A DNA stretch of 64,000 nucleotides, taken from Devosia sp. A8/3-2. Lineage in GTDB: Bacteria > Pseudomonadota > Alphaproteobacteria > Rhizobiales > Devosiaceae. The translations under genes were made by a program, and so were the position numbers. This document shows positions 52,681 through 62,363 of this stretch, piece by piece (within the stretch, counting starts at the first letter, position 1; the number at the start of each line of letters is the position of its first letter). The DNA is taken from contig CP104974.1 in assembly GCA_025452255.1 (NCBI GenBank), positions 558,001 through 622,000 on the forward strand, read 5' to 3'. The notes beneath the pieces were generated by a model. It had not been told where the DNA came from and ran no database searches. It saw only the letters and a program-made list of their open reading frames with translations.

Positions 52681-53100
52681 ATGTCGCGTATTTCGGTGTT
52701 TTCCGCCCCATTTCTCCTCGGCTTTGATGCCTTTGAGGAACGAGTCGATCGGCTGGCCAAGTCCGCCGACGGCTACCCGCCCTATAATATCGAGCGAACT
52801 CAAGATGATACGGGAACCGAACAGTTTCTCGTCTCCATCGCGGTCGCCGGTTTTGCGGTCGACGAGCTCGAAGTGATCGCCGAGGACAATCAGATCATTG
52901 TCCGCGGCCGGCAGAAGGATGAGGCTGGAAAACAGTATCTGCACCGCGGTATCGCCGCACGGCAGTTCCAGCGTTCCTTCCTTCTCGCCGATGGCATGAT
53001 CGTGAAAGATGCAACTTTAGGGCACGGTATGCTCGTTGTTGCTCTTGAGCGCCTGCAAGCGCCAAAGATCGCCCGACGTATCGACATTCGCTCAGTATGA
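52681..53100 (+). CDS. Hsp20/IbpA family small heat-shock protein
   Basis: ATP-independent holdase chaperone of about 139 residues, intact. Begins MSRISVFSAPFLLGFDAF; the alpha-crystallin domain runs from PPYNIERTQDDTGTEQFLVSIAVAGF through ELEVIAEDNQIIVRGRQKD to AARQFQRSFLLADGM, ending ALERLQAPKIARRIDI. Part of a rhizobial IbpA subclass. Followed 15 bases later by a DUF1150 gene. Expression is probably set by the ROSE-like hairpin in its leader. Slightly lower GC than neighbours. Confidence 0.93.
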   Translation: MSRISVFSAPFLLGFDAFEERVDRLAKSADGYPPYNIERTQDDTGTEQFLVSIAVAGFAVDELEVIAEDNQIIVRGRQKDEAGKQYLHRGIAARQFQRSFLLADGMIVKDATLGHGMLVVALERLQAPKIARRIDIRSV

Positions 53101-53115
53101 GGAAAGGGCCGACAA

Positions 53116-53403
53116 ATGTATGAAAAACGCAATGATGCGCCCGCAGCGGACGCGCCTGTCCATCCCCTCAGGGGTCTGACCCCTGCTCAGTTCATGGCGC
53201 TGGGCGGTGATGCCGTCGTCTATGTGCGCCCGGTCGACGGGCAGACCCTTTCAACCATGATTGCCGATGCCCAGTTCGACGATGATGAGCTGTACCAGCT
53301 CGTCATGTCGGCCGATGGCACGCCGCTTCTGGTCACTGACACGGCCGACGCCGTGGCCGATTGGCTGGGCGACAAGAATTTGGGGCTCGCCACGGTGCAT
53401 TAG
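53116..53403 (+). CDS. DUF1150 family protein
   Basis: 95 residues, intact: LRGLTPAQFMALGGDAVVYVRPVDG, ADAQFDDDELYQLVMSADGTPLLVTD, AVADWLGDKNLGLATVH. Function unknown. The family is repeatedly found directly after hsp20 in Rhizobiales, as here, suggesting a stress role. Followed by a strong terminator. Confidence 0.85.
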   Translation: MYEKRNDAPAADAPVHPLRGLTPAQFMALGGDAVVYVRPVDGQTLSTMIADAQFDDDELYQLVMSADGTPLLVTDTADAVADWLGDKNLGLATVH

Positions 53404-53423
53404 CGCCGGCTCGGGCCAGAATC

Positions 53424-53452
53424 AAAAACCCCGGAGATGATCCGGGGTTTTT
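53424..53452. terminator. bidirectional rho-independent terminator
   Basis: AAAAA-CCCCGGA-gatga-TCCGGGG-TTTTT between the convergent DUF1150 and ptsN genes; it works on both strands. Confidence 0.9.
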
Positions 53453-53470
53453 CTATTCCTGCTGGCCCTT

Positions 53471-53938
53471 TCAGGCGGCGTAGCTGCCTTCGAGCGGGCT
53501 GGTCAGCAATTGATAGAGCCGGTGCGGATCATCGGTCCGCCGCAGATCGTCCACCACGCTTTCGGTGCGCAACAGGCGCGCCACCCGCGAGAGGGCCTTG
53601 AGATGGTCGGCGCCAGCCCCGGCCGGGGCCAGCAGCATCATCACGATATCCACAGGCTGGTCATCGACCGCGTCGAACTCGATGGGATCGTCCAGCCGCG
53701 CGAACACGGCGGTGACCCCTTCAAGGCCCGCAATCTTGCCATGGGGAATGGCAATGCCATTGCCCGAGCCAGTGGAGCCGAGTTCTTCCCGGCTGGTGAT
53801 GGCGGAACAGATGTCTTCGACCGGACGCCCGGTCATCTCGGCTGCCTTTTCGGCAAGCTGTTCAAACAACTGGCGTTTTGATTTCAGGCTGGTGCAAGAA
53901 AGCACTGCCCGTTCCGCCAGGATATCGGACAATTCCAT
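53471..53938 (-). CDS. ptsN: PTS IIA-like nitrogen regulatory protein PtsN
   Basis: EIIA-Ntr phosphocarrier of the nitrogen PTS, 155 residues, intact. MELSDILAERAVLSCTSLKSK, REELGSTGSGNGIAIPHGKI with the phospho-His, VFARLDDPIEFDAVDDQPVDIV and LLAPAGAGADHLKALSRVARLL. Start at 53938; a longer frame begins at 54016 but the family core starts at MELSD. Follows hpf; rpoN, normally upstream of hpf, is not present. Confidence 0.94.
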   Translation of the reverse strand: MELSDILAERAVLSCTSLKSKRQLFEQLAEKAAEMTGRPVEDICSAITSREELGSTGSGNGIAIPHGKIAGLEGVTAVFARLDDPIEFDAVDDQPVDIVMMLLAPAGAGADHLKALSRVARLLRTESVVDDLRRTDDPHRLYQLLTSPLEGSYAA

Positions 53939-53986
53939 AAAGTCTGCCTTGACTATTGTTGGCTCAATTGTGGCGCCGGGCGCGTT

Positions 53987-54560
53987 CAATTGGTCCCGAG
54001 GGCGGGATCGATCCACCCAATATTGCCGTCGGAGCGGCGGTAGACCACATTTAGCCCGCCATGTCCAGCATGGCGGAACATCACCACCGGCCGCCCGTCA
54101 GATCGAGCTCCATCACGGCCTCTTCCACGCTCATCTGGCGCAGGTTCTTGGTGGTCTCGGCAATCACCGGGGGCGCGTAATCCTCGTCCAGTTCGTCGAA
54201 CTCATCGCCCGCCCCGAACACGGTATATTGCACGGTCACCCCGTCCGAGACGCCATTGGGTCCCTTGCGGTGCGACTTGAGCTTGCGGTTATAGCGGCGC
54301 AGCCGCTTTTCGATATTGAGCGCCATGATTTCATAGGCGCTGGTGGCGTCGCCGCCCCGGGCGCTGGCCTGCAGCGTAGCCCCGGTATCCAGATGCACGA
54401 CGCAATCTGCGCGGAAACCGATGCCGTCGGGGGTAAGGGTCAGGTGGCCGTCATAGCCGCCGTCGAAATATTTGCCGACGACCGTGGCGAAATGATCCGC
54501 TGCCTTGCCGCGCAGCGCATCGCCCACATCCATGTTCTTTCCCGAAATGCGTAAGGTCAT
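53987..54560 (-). CDS. hpf: ribosome hibernation promoting factor, long form (one frameshift)
   Basis: Dimerises 70S ribosomes to 100S in stationary phase. N-domain MTLRISGKNMDVGDALRGKA, VGKYFDGGYDGHLTLTPDG, SAYEIMALNIEKRLRRYNRKLK; C-domain APPVIAETTKNLRQMSVEEAVMELDL then RPVVMFRHAGHGGLNVVYRR and IGWIDPALGTN. The break near 54095 is a lost C (DLTGRPVVMF). 190 residues corrected, matching long HPF. Located directly upstream of ptsN as in most Alphaproteobacteria. Confidence 0.93.
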
Positions 54561-54820
54561 GGCTTCCTCTTCCTTCTTGTCGTTGTTATCGACACGAGGA
54601 TCTCCGAAAGCCGGGTTCCCGGATTTCGGGATCACGTCTCGCCTGTACTCAAAATGGGTACGCGACATTCATGATGCTAGCCCCGGTGACCGCCGGCATG
54701 CAATGCGCAAGTCCCTGCTTGGGACCGTTAAAGCAGATGACTTCGCCCAAGTTTGGCCATAGGCTTCGCAGGCCGTTAAAGGCGGGGCAGCGATTTGCCC
54801 GGATATACCTAGCAACAGGC
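54561..54820. other. 260-base gap with no recognised feature
   Basis: Between hpf and the small acidic protein. I find no conserved frame on either strand; it presumably holds the hpf promoter. An ATTTCGGGATCACG stretch is present but I cannot assign it. Confidence 0.4.
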
Positions 54821-55021
54821 TCAGTATTTCGCGCTGGAATCGCTGGCAGGAAAGCTTTCATCGACCGCCTCATCCCGGTCATCCCAGTCCTTGGGCGAAT
54901 CGGCCTGCGCCTCCTTGCCGGCATTGCGGACCTGCACCGGAGAATCCTTGGGACCGGGCTTTTTGCCACCCTTCATGCCGGCTGCGTCAGTTCTGGACTT
55001 GTCACGGCTGGTCTTGAGCAT
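54821..55021 (-). CDS. small acidic protein with [12 protein letters not shown] end, function unknown
   Basis: 66 residues, intact, hydrophilic, no membrane helix. The C-terminal [17 protein letters not shown] matches a short motif that recurs at the ends of many rhizobial small proteins. Middle is Lys/Pro/Gly-rich ([17 protein letters not shown]). ATG at 55021 with AGGAG upstream on the minus strand. No known role; likely disordered. Confidence 0.65.
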   Translation of the reverse strand: MLKTSRDKSRTDAAGMKGGKKPGPKDSPVQVRNAGKEAQADSPKDWDDRDEAVDESFPASDSSAKY

Positions 55022-55125
55022 GGTGGTCTCCTCTTGGGCTGCCCTCCCCGGTACAACCCATGCCGCGGGCAGTGGGTTGCAGGCGGGCTTGGAGTCTTGG
55101 TGCCTCCTCTGGTAAAGAGCGGCCC

Positions 55126-56522
55126 ATGACCGAGATGCGCGCCAATACCAAGAAGCTTTTCATCAAGACCTATGGCTGTCAGATGAATGTCTATGACAGC
55201 GACAGGATGGCCGACGCTTTGGCGCCGCAGGGCTATGAGCCGACCGGCGACATTGCGCAGGCTGACTCGGTACTGCTCAATACCTGCCATATCCGCGAAA
55301 AGGCTTCGGAAAAGGTGTTTTCCGAGCTGGGCCGGCTCAAGGAATTGCAGAGCGAACGCCGCGCTTTAGGCGGCGACATGATGATCGGCGTGGCCGGTTG
55401 CGTGGCGCAGGCCGAAGGCGAGGAAATCGCTCGCCGCGCGCCGGTGGTGGATATGGTGTTTGGCCCGCAGGCTTATCACCGCCTGCCCGCCATGCTGGCT
55501 CGCGCCGAGGCGCAGCGGCATATGCATCCGAGCCTAAAGCAAGCCGTGATCGACACCGACTTCCCCGAGGAAGACAAGTTCGACCATTTGCCGGCGCCCA
55601 AGAAGGAAGTGACCATCAAGCGCGGACTGACCGCGTTTTTGACCGTGCAGGAAGGCTGCGACAAGTTTTGCAGCTTCTGCGTGGTGCCCTATACCCGGGG
55701 CGCCGAAGTGTCGCGGCCGGTGAGCCGGTGATTGCCGAGGCGCGCGGACTGGTGGAGGCGGGCGTCAAGGAAATCACGCTGCTGGGTCAGAACGTCAATG
55801 CCTATCATGGCGTCGACGGCACAGGTCGCTCTGTGGGCACGGGTGAACTCAGCTATCTGCTGGCCGAGATCTCGGGGCTGGAACGGCTGCGCTATACGAC
55901 CAGCCATCCCCGCGACATGGACGATGCCCTGATCGCAGCGCACCGCGATCTCGATATCCTGATGCCCTATCTGCATCTGCCGGTGCAGTCGGGATCAGAC
56001 AGCATTTTGAAGGCAATGAACCGGCGCCACACGGCGGCCGAGTATATGAAGGTCATCGAACGCATCAAGACGGCACGGCCGGGTATGGCGCTGTCAGGCG
56101 ATTTCATTGTCGGCTTCCCCGGCGAGACGGATCAGGATTTTGAGGACACGCTCAAGATCATTGCCGATGTGGGCTATGCCTCGGCCTATTCGTTCAAATA
56201 TTCGACCCGTCCGGGCACGCCGGGTGCGAACCTCACCGATCAGATCGCCGAAGAGGTCAAGAATGAACGCCTGTGGCGGCTGCAGGATCTGGTCAATAAC
56301 CAGACCACGGCCTTCCATGCGTCTTGCGTGGGCAAGACGCTGCCGGTGCTGATCGAGCGGCCGGGCCGCATGCCGGGGCAGGTGGGCGGACGCTCGCCGT
56401 ACCTACAGGCCGTGCATCTGGAGGGATCGACCGATCTGATCGGGGCGATCCATCAGGTAGAAATTATTGGGACATCCACCAATTCGCTGGTGGGACGCTT
56501 GAAGGTAGCAGTAGCGGCATGA
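55126..56522 (+). CDS. miaB: tRNA-2-methylthio-N6-dimethylallyladenosine synthase (one frameshift)
   Basis: Radical-SAM methylthiotransferase acting at A37. N-terminal UPF0004 cysteines in [22 protein letters not shown] and [11 protein letters not shown]; radical [18 protein letters not shown]; then [43 protein letters not shown] and a TRAM-like C-terminus. The break near 55724 is a lost G ([14 protein letters not shown]). ATG at 55126. In relatives it precedes phoH; here deoxynucleotidase, fabA and VapBC intervene. Confidence 0.94.
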
Positions 56523-57054
56523 CGAAGAAGACCCGTATCGCCATCGACATGGATGAAGTGATTGCCGACGCGATGGGCGCGATCCGGCAGTGGGTAAAAT
56601 CAGAATATCAGCATGAATGGGACGATGCCGAACTGGTCGGCTACGCCATGCGGGACCTGCTAGCCGAAGACCGGCTGCATGCGCTGCACGAACATCTGCA
56701 CCGGGGCGAGTTCTTCCGGGACTGGCGGTGTTGGATGGCGCGCAGGACGCCTTGCGGGCACTGACCGCCGAAAACGAGGTTTTCATCACTACGGCCGCAA
56801 TGGAATTCCCCAATTCTCTACAATATAAATGGGAATGGCTGCAGGACCATTTTGACTTTCTCGACCCGCTCAATTTCGTGTTTTGCGGCGACAAGAGCAT
56901 TATCAATGCCGACTTCCTGATCGACGATAATGCCCGCCATTTCAAACATTTCATCGGCCGGGGCATCGTCTTTGACGCGCCGCACAATGCCAATGTCACC
57001 GGTTATCCCCGGCTCAAGCACTGGAACGATGCGGGCGCCTGCTGGACGATCTGA
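56519..57054 (+). CDS. 5'(3')-deoxyribonucleotidase-like HAD phosphatase (one frameshift)
   Basis: About 179 residues of the NT5C family. [16 protein letters not shown] is HAD motif I (DxDxV), [18 protein letters not shown] motif II, and [21 protein letters not shown] motifs III/IV. The break near 56735 is GACCTGG read as GACTGG ([18 protein letters not shown]). Overlaps the miaB stop by 4 bases. Probably dephosphorylates deoxynucleoside monophosphates; substrate not proven. Confidence 0.82.
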
Positions 57055-57139
57055 AACGCCAGCGGGCAGGGTAATCCCTGCGGGTTGCAACGCCACGACT
57101 TTGCATTACTCCTAGTGCTTTGAACCAGAGCGCAATTGA

Positions 57140-57672
57140 GTGGCCGATCCCATTGAATTTCATACCCTGCAATCGTCTTATTCCAAGGCTGACCTGCTGA
57201 GCTCGGCCCGTGGCGGCTATTTCGGGCCGGGCAATGCGCAATTGCCCTCGCCGCCCATGCTGATGATGGACCGGATTGTCGAGATCAGCCTTGATGGCGG
57301 GGAGCACGGCAAGGGTCACATCGTGGCCGAATTGGATATTTCTGCCCGAGCTGTGGTTCTTCGAATGCCACTTTGCCGGCGATCCGGTGATGCCGGGCTG
57401 CTCGGGACTGGATGCGATGTGGCAGATCATCGGCTATTGGCTGGGCTGGTCAGGTTCTGCCCGGCAAGGGGCGGGCGATCGGGGTTGGCGAAGTCAAGTT
57501 CAAGGGCGATATTACGCCCAAGACCAAGCTCGTGCGCTACGAAGTGGACATGCACCGGGTCAAGCGCGGCGCGTTGACGCTGGGCTCAGGCGATGGCCGC
57601 GTGCTGGCGGATGGCAAGGTCATCTATATGGCCAAGGATATGAAAGTGGGTCTGATCCGGCCGCCAAGTTAG
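57140..57672 (+). CDS. fabA: 3-hydroxydecanoyl-ACP dehydratase/isomerase (two frameshifts)
   Basis: Hot-dog enzyme that makes the first cis double bond for unsaturated fatty acids. [57 protein letters not shown] (catalytic His and Asp in the flanks), and [15 protein letters not shown]. Breaks at 57343 and 57458 are both an extra T in a CpG; correction gives [12 protein letters not shown] and [15 protein letters not shown] start at 57140. The usual partner fabB does not follow; a VapBC pair on the other strand does. Confidence 0.93.
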
Positions 57673-57708
57673 AAGCTCTCCCTTGCCGGCAGCCTGAGGC
57701 CAGGAAAT

Positions 57709-58120
57709 CTATGTGTCGACAGCTGGTACAATCAGTTCCGGGGTTGGGAAATAGGTGCGATAGCGCCCGGCATCGTGGGTCAAGAGCGGTATTGCTTCGA
57801 CGGCTGCGTGCGCATGAGGAAAAAAATCCGGCAACACCCCCTGATCGCACGCCGCCGGCCCGCCGATATTGGGCAAACACCTTTCCGGCCAGGAACAGTG
57901 CCGATTTCGGTATCGGGGTCAGAACAAGGCCAGCATCACTCAGGAAAGCTTCAAGAGTCTCTATGCGCTCATAGCGCACGGCCATTTCGGCATAGACGAC
58001 GTCATTGATCAGCAGCGGTCCCTTGAGTGATGCAATTTCCAGCTGGGAGAGGGACCAACCGGCCCACACCGGATCGTCGGTCACCAGATCGAGCAGGACA
58101 TTGGTATCAATCAGGATCAC
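57709..58120 (-). CDS. vapC: VapC-family PIN-domain toxin (one frameshift)
   Basis: Mg-dependent RNase toxin of about 137 residues. [19 protein letters not shown] (first Asp), [14 protein letters not shown] (Glu), then after correction [32 protein letters not shown] (Asp of the last motif). The break at 57842 is an extra T in a CpG (RSGVLPDFF). GTG start at 58120 overlaps the vapB stop (GTGA), typical VapBC coupling. Confidence 0.87.
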
Positions 58121-58345
58121 GTGTCACCGCGAGTCAGCGCCATGATGGCATCGGTGCTCAATCCCTTGCCAGCGTGGCCGCGCAGCTTGGCAAAACGGCT
58201 GGGTGGAGCGGGATCGGCGCGGACCAGAATGATCTGACCCCAGGGCGTACGGCGGAAGTCCACGCGTTCCGGGCTCAATACCCAGCAGGTCGCGGACGGG
58301 CTTGGGAATGGTGACCTGCCCCTTGCTTGTTACTGTCGCGCTCAT
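58117..58345 (-). CDS. vapB: VapB-like AbrB/SpoVT-family antitoxin (one frameshift)
   Basis: Short swapped-hairpin DNA-binding antitoxin of about 76 residues. MSATVTSKGQVTIPKPVRDLLGIEPG is the classic AbrB-type fold; the C-terminal part ([27 protein letters not shown]), which binds the toxin, appears after a break near 58278. ATG at 58345 with TAAGGAGTG-like GGATCAGG upstream. Probably autoregulates from the 58346-58539 gap. Confidence 0.85.
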
Positions 58346-58539
58346 AGACCTGATCCTTGGTAAGGAGTGTTTTTCTTAAGGTATTACTTGATGGCTTGCC
58401 GTTCAAGCACCATCTGGTGTGTGATGACCACACAGACAGTCACAATATTGCTACAGACATCACGCGCAAATCGGCCTAGCCTTGGCCTTGTATTCGCGGT
58501 GCAAGCCCGCGCCGCGTTCCTTTCGGGAGCCACATCAGT

Positions 58540-59584
58540 TTGAGCAGGCACTTGTCACCGACCGCCGACAACGCACTCGCATCGCAACTCGAACTCGCTT
58601 TTGAAGACAATCGTCTGGCTGCACAGCTCTATGGCGATTTTGACCAGAACTCGGCCCTGATCGAACAGCGGCTCAAGGTTTCGGCCACTCCCCGCGGCAA
58701 TCATGTTCTGCTTAAAGGTGCGGCCAGCTCGGTCGACCGAGCGCGGCGCGTGCTGGAATCGCTTTATGCCAGTCCCGAGGAAGGCCGCAGCGTCGACATT
58801 GCCGACGTGGACGCAGTGATCCGCATGATCGAGACCGAGGACAGCCAGCTGACCCTGCCGACGCTGGAACGCAAGGGCAAGGTGCGCATGGCCCAGATCG
58901 CCACGCGCAAATCCACGATCGTCGCCCGCACGCCCGCCCAGGACGCCTATATGCGCGCCATGGACCGCAGTGAGCTGGTGTTCGGTGTGGGTCCGGCCGG
59001 TACGGGCAAAACCTATCTGGCCGTGGCGCATGCCGCTTCGCTCCTCGGAACGCGGCGATATCAACCGCATCATCCTGTCGCGCCCGGCTGTGGAAGCAGG
59101 CGAGCGGCTGGGCTTTTTGCCGGGCGATATGAAGGAAAAGGTCGATCCCTATCTGCGCCCGCTCTATGACGCGCTTTACGACATGATGAAGCCCGAAAAT
59201 GTCGAACGCTGCATCACCTCGGGCATCATCGAAGTGGCGCCTTTGGCCTTTATGCGTGGGCGCACGCTGGCCAATGCCGTGGTTATTCTCGACGAAGCCC
59301 AGAACACCACCTCGATGCAGATGAAGATGTTTTTGACCCGTCTGGGCGAGAACTCCAAGATGATCGTCACCGGCGATCCGACCCGAGTCGACCTGCCCCG
59401 TGGGGAAAAATCGGGGCTGGTCGAGGCTATCGGGCTGCTCGATGGCGTCGAGGGCGTGCATATCAGCCGGTTTAACGATAAGGACGTGGTTCGCCATGCC
59501 CCGGTGGGCCGCATCGTGCGGGCCTACGAGGCCGACACGGCCAAAAAACTGGCCGACAAGGCATCCGAAGGAAGCACGCGCTGA
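58540..59584 (+). CDS. phoH: PhoH family protein (one frameshift)
   Basis: P-loop ATPase of the PhoH/YbeZ type, partner of YbeY in rRNA and RNA quality control. About 348 residues: KH-like N-terminus with [17 protein letters not shown], Walker [18 protein letters not shown], then [26 protein letters not shown], Walker [24 protein letters not shown] and [15 protein letters not shown]. The break at 59047 is an extra G in a CpG (CTCGAACGC reads CTCGGAACGC). The apparent start is TTG at 58540. Stop overlaps ybeY. Confidence 0.94.
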
Positions 59585-60054
59585 CGACCCTGCCCATAGA
59601 CATTGCCATTATCCGCAATGATGAAAACTGGCCGGAGGATTTCGATCCTCTGGCCGAACGCGCCGTATTGGAGGCGCTCAAGCATGCCAAGCCCAAGATC
59701 AAGGGAGCGGCCGAGCTATCGATCCTGCTCACCAATGACGAAGAGCAGCGCGAGCTCAACCAGCAATGGCGGGGCAAGGACAGCTCGACCAATGTGCTGA
59801 GCTTTCCCCAGATCGAGCCCTTTGGGCCGGTTTTCGGCATTCTGGGTGACATCACGCTGGCGCGCGAAACGCTGGAGCGGGAAGCGCTTGATCTCGACAA
59901 GAGTCTGCCCGACCATTTCACCCATCTGGTGGTGCATGGATTTCTGCATATTTTAGGCTATGATCACCTTACCGACGCCGAGGCCCTTCAAATGGAGAGC
60001 CTTGAAACCCAGATACTGGCGGCATTGGGGATAGACGACCCCTATGCCGATTAG
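59581..60054 (+). CDS. ybeY: endoribonuclease/rRNA maturation factor YbeY
   Basis: Zinc-dependent RNase for 16S 3' end maturation. The frame is open from CTG at 59581, overlapping the phoH TGA, through [56 protein letters not shown] and the zinc motif [15 protein letters not shown]. About 158 residues from that point, the normal length, but no ATG, GTG or TTG lies there; the first TTG in frame is 59668, which would cut conserved sequence. A rare CTG start or a base error. Confidence 0.9.
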   Translation: MTTLPIDIAIIRNDENWPEDFDPLAERAVLEALKHAKPKIKGAAELSILLTNDEEQRELNQQWRGKDSSTNVLSFPQIEPFGPVFGILGDITLARETLEREALDLDKSLPDHFTHLVVHGFLHILGYDHLTDAEALQMESLETQILAALGIDDPYAD

Positions 60055-60122
60055 CGCGGTGCCCCTATAATTGGGGCGCAGTTTCCCCATCCGAGGATAG
60101 AAAGCCGCAGTTTTGCGGCATC

Positions 60123-61153
60123 ATGCCAATGAACGATAGCGACAGTCTGGGCCACACAGCGCCCGCCAATCCTGAGCCTCCTTCTAGTCCCGCCCCCGTC
60201 CAGTCACGGGGGCCTTCGATCTGGAACCGCATCAAGGCCATGCTAGCCTTGCGCACGGTTTCCCTGCGCGACGACCTGCAGGTCGCGCTCGAAGAGCAGG
60301 GCAGCGCCGAAACCGCCGACTTTTCCGAAAGCGAGCGGACGATCCTGCAAAATGTGCTCAAGCTCTCCAATGTGTCGGTTGCCGACGTTATGGTGGAGCG
60401 CAGCGATATCCGAGCCATCGTGGCCGATATTAATCTCGGCACTTTGCTGGCCAAGTTCCGTGAAGTCGGCCATTCGCGCCTGCCCATCTATGATGATGGG
60501 CTGGACAATATTTTGGGTTTCATCCACGTCAAGGACGCGCTGGGCAAGATCACCGAGCCGGTGACCGACCCCAGCAAGGATGTGCCGGTCAAACTGGTCT
60601 CCACCGTGCTCAAGCAGAAGATCGGCAAATTCGATCTGATGCGCACGGCCATGTTCGTACCCACCTTCATGCCGGTGGGCGATCTGCTGCAATCGATGCG
60701 CGCCTCCCGCGTGCATATGGCGATCGTGGTGGACGAATATGGCGGCACAGACGGGCTCGTCACCATCGAAGACCTGCTGGAGGCCGTCGTCGGCGAAATC
60801 GAGGACGAGCATGACGAGCTGGCCGCAGCCCTGATCCGCAAAGTGGGGGCCGATACCTACATCGCCGACGCCCGCGCGGAATTGAGCGATGTGCGCACGC
60901 TGATCGGCCCGGATTTCGATCCGGGCGAATTCGGCGAGGAAGTGGAAACCATTGGCGGGCTGGTGTTTGACCGGCCGGGCATGTACCCAAGCAGGGCAGA
61001 CACGTCACGCGGCTCGATGGTTTTGACTTTGAAATCCCGGCCGCGGACAGCCGCCGCATCAAGCGCCTGCGCATCCGCCGCAAGCGCCCTGAGGGTGAGC
61101 CGCTGGCGATTACCGACCAGCGCAGCGAAGCCGAGAAGGCCGCTGCAGAATAA
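60123..61153 (+). CDS. corC: CorC/HlyC-type CBS-domain protein (one frameshift)
   Basis: Cytosolic CBS-pair plus CorC_HlyC domain, without the membrane DUF21 domain. FSESERTILQNVLKLSNVSVADVMV, SRLPIYDDGLDNILGFIHVKD, MPVGDLLQSMRASRVHMAIVVDEYGG, GLVTIEDLLEAVVGEIEDEHD, then the transporter-associated domain ending LDGFDFEIPAADSRRIKRLRI. The break near 60978 is one lost base in a GC run. Third gene of phoH-ybeY-corC; lnt, usually next, is 48 kb away. Confidence 0.92.
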
Positions 61154-61156
61154 GAA

Positions 61157-61189
61157 GAGACCCGGAGCGATCCGGGTCTCTTGGTTTTT
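61157..61189 (+). terminator. rho-independent terminator after corC
   Basis: GAGACCCGGA-gcga-TCCGGGTCTC followed by TTGGTTTTT, directly after the corC stop. Confidence 0.9.
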
Positions 61190-61228
61190 GGGTGCTGTGC
61201 GTCGTTCATCCACCGCAGCCAAGTGACC

Positions 61229-61266
61229 AAAAACAAAAGGCCCAAGGATTGCTCCACGGGCCTTTG
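61229..61266 (-). terminator. rho-independent terminator after the Nfu gene
   Basis: Minus strand: AAAGGCCC-gtggagcaatcctt-GGGCCTTT then TGTTTTT, 23 bases after the Nfu stop. Confidence 0.8.
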
Positions 61267-61288
61267 GCTTGCTGCGTAACTGGAAGAG

Positions 61289-61854
61289 TTAGACCTGCTG
61301 GACTTCCTCAACGCCGGGGACGAAGTGGCGGAGCAGGTTTTCGATACCGCTCTTGAGGGTAGCGGTGGAGGAGGGGCAACCTGAACATGCACCCTGCATG
61401 TGGAGGAACACCGTGCCTTCCTTGAAGCCCTTGAAGATGATGTCGCCGCCATCCATGGCGACCGCCGGGCGCACGCGGGTGGCCAGCAATTCCTTGATCA
61501 CTTCGACGGTTTCGCTGTCTTCTGCTTCAAAGAATTCCTCGACCTCATCGAAGTCGGCGGCCGGAGCAGCGCCTTCAGCGATGACGGGCTTGCCGGACAG
61601 GAAGTGGTCCATGATCACGCCGAGAATGGCCGGCTTGATATGGGCCCAAGTGGTATCGTCCTTGGTGACCGAGATGAAATCGGAGCCCGGAAAACGCCGG
61701 TGACGCCGGAAATGGCAAACAGGCCAGTAGCCAGCAGGGAGGCCGCGGCGGCTTCATTATTGCGGAAATCGCGCGGTTCGCCAACCAGCACATCGCGTCC
61801 GGGCAGGAATTTGAGGGTTGCCGGATTGGGCGTGGCTTCGGTCTGGATGAACAT
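61289..61854 (-). CDS. NifU family Fe-S cluster scaffold/carrier (Nfu; one frameshift)
   Basis: About 188 residues. N-terminal Nfu_N domain ([39 protein letters not shown]), an acidic linker ([16 protein letters not shown]) and the C-terminal NifU domain with [21 protein letters not shown] and the cluster-binding [16 protein letters not shown]. The break near 61692 is a lost T. ATG at 61854, three bases after an in-frame TTG. Delivers Fe-S clusters to apo-enzymes such as MiaB-type proteins, by family knowledge. Confidence 0.9.
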
Positions 61855-61992
61855 CAATGATCCTCGGGCGGGCAGGTTCTACACTTAGAACGCTTCTAAA
61901 ATAGTCTTTTACCAGCGGAGTGCAAGGCCAATCGCGCATCGCGACCATGCGCCGCGTTCACAGCGGGGCGCCCCGTCGATATGGCATTGGGC

Positions 61993-62296
61993 ATGATCCG
62001 TTTGTTCCGCTTTATCGGCCTTGTCAGAAGGCATTACCACGCTGGCGCTATTTCTGGTCGCCATGCCCCTCAAATATTGGTTCGGCACGCCGGGCCTCGT
62101 GCCGCCAGTGGGCATGATCCATGGGGTGGCGTTCATTGCCTATATCGTGGCGATGATTGCGTGCCTGTGGGGAAGGGGCTTTGCCCGCGGGGAATGGGCA
62201 CGAACCACGATTGCAGCCTTCGTGCCGTTCGGCACCTTTCTCAATGACCCGTTTTTGCAGCGCAAGCAGTTGCTGGATGAGGCGCGGATCGCTTAG
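61993..62296 (+). CDS. DUF3817 family membrane protein (one frameshift)
   Basis: About 100 residues, three predicted helices. MIRLFRFIGL then EGITTLALFLVAMPLKYWFG, GLVPPVGMIHGVAFIAYIVAMIACL and TTIAAFVPFGTFLNDPFL match DUF3817. The break at 62026 is an extra A in a CpG (GTCGAAGG reads GTCAGAAGG). ATG at 61981 or 61993; the latter suits the family. Function unknown. Confidence 0.8.
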
Positions 62297-62363
62297 GCGA
62301 GATTAGTCAATTTCGCCGGCCAAACCACCGCGTCATTGTGGTCTTAAAAGCTCGGAGCATTCA

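Noticed and set aside
58400..58460. GTGTG-tgatgac-CACAC dyad upstream of phoH and vapB
   Set aside because: Short, imperfect and not placed convincingly relative to a promoter; could be chance.
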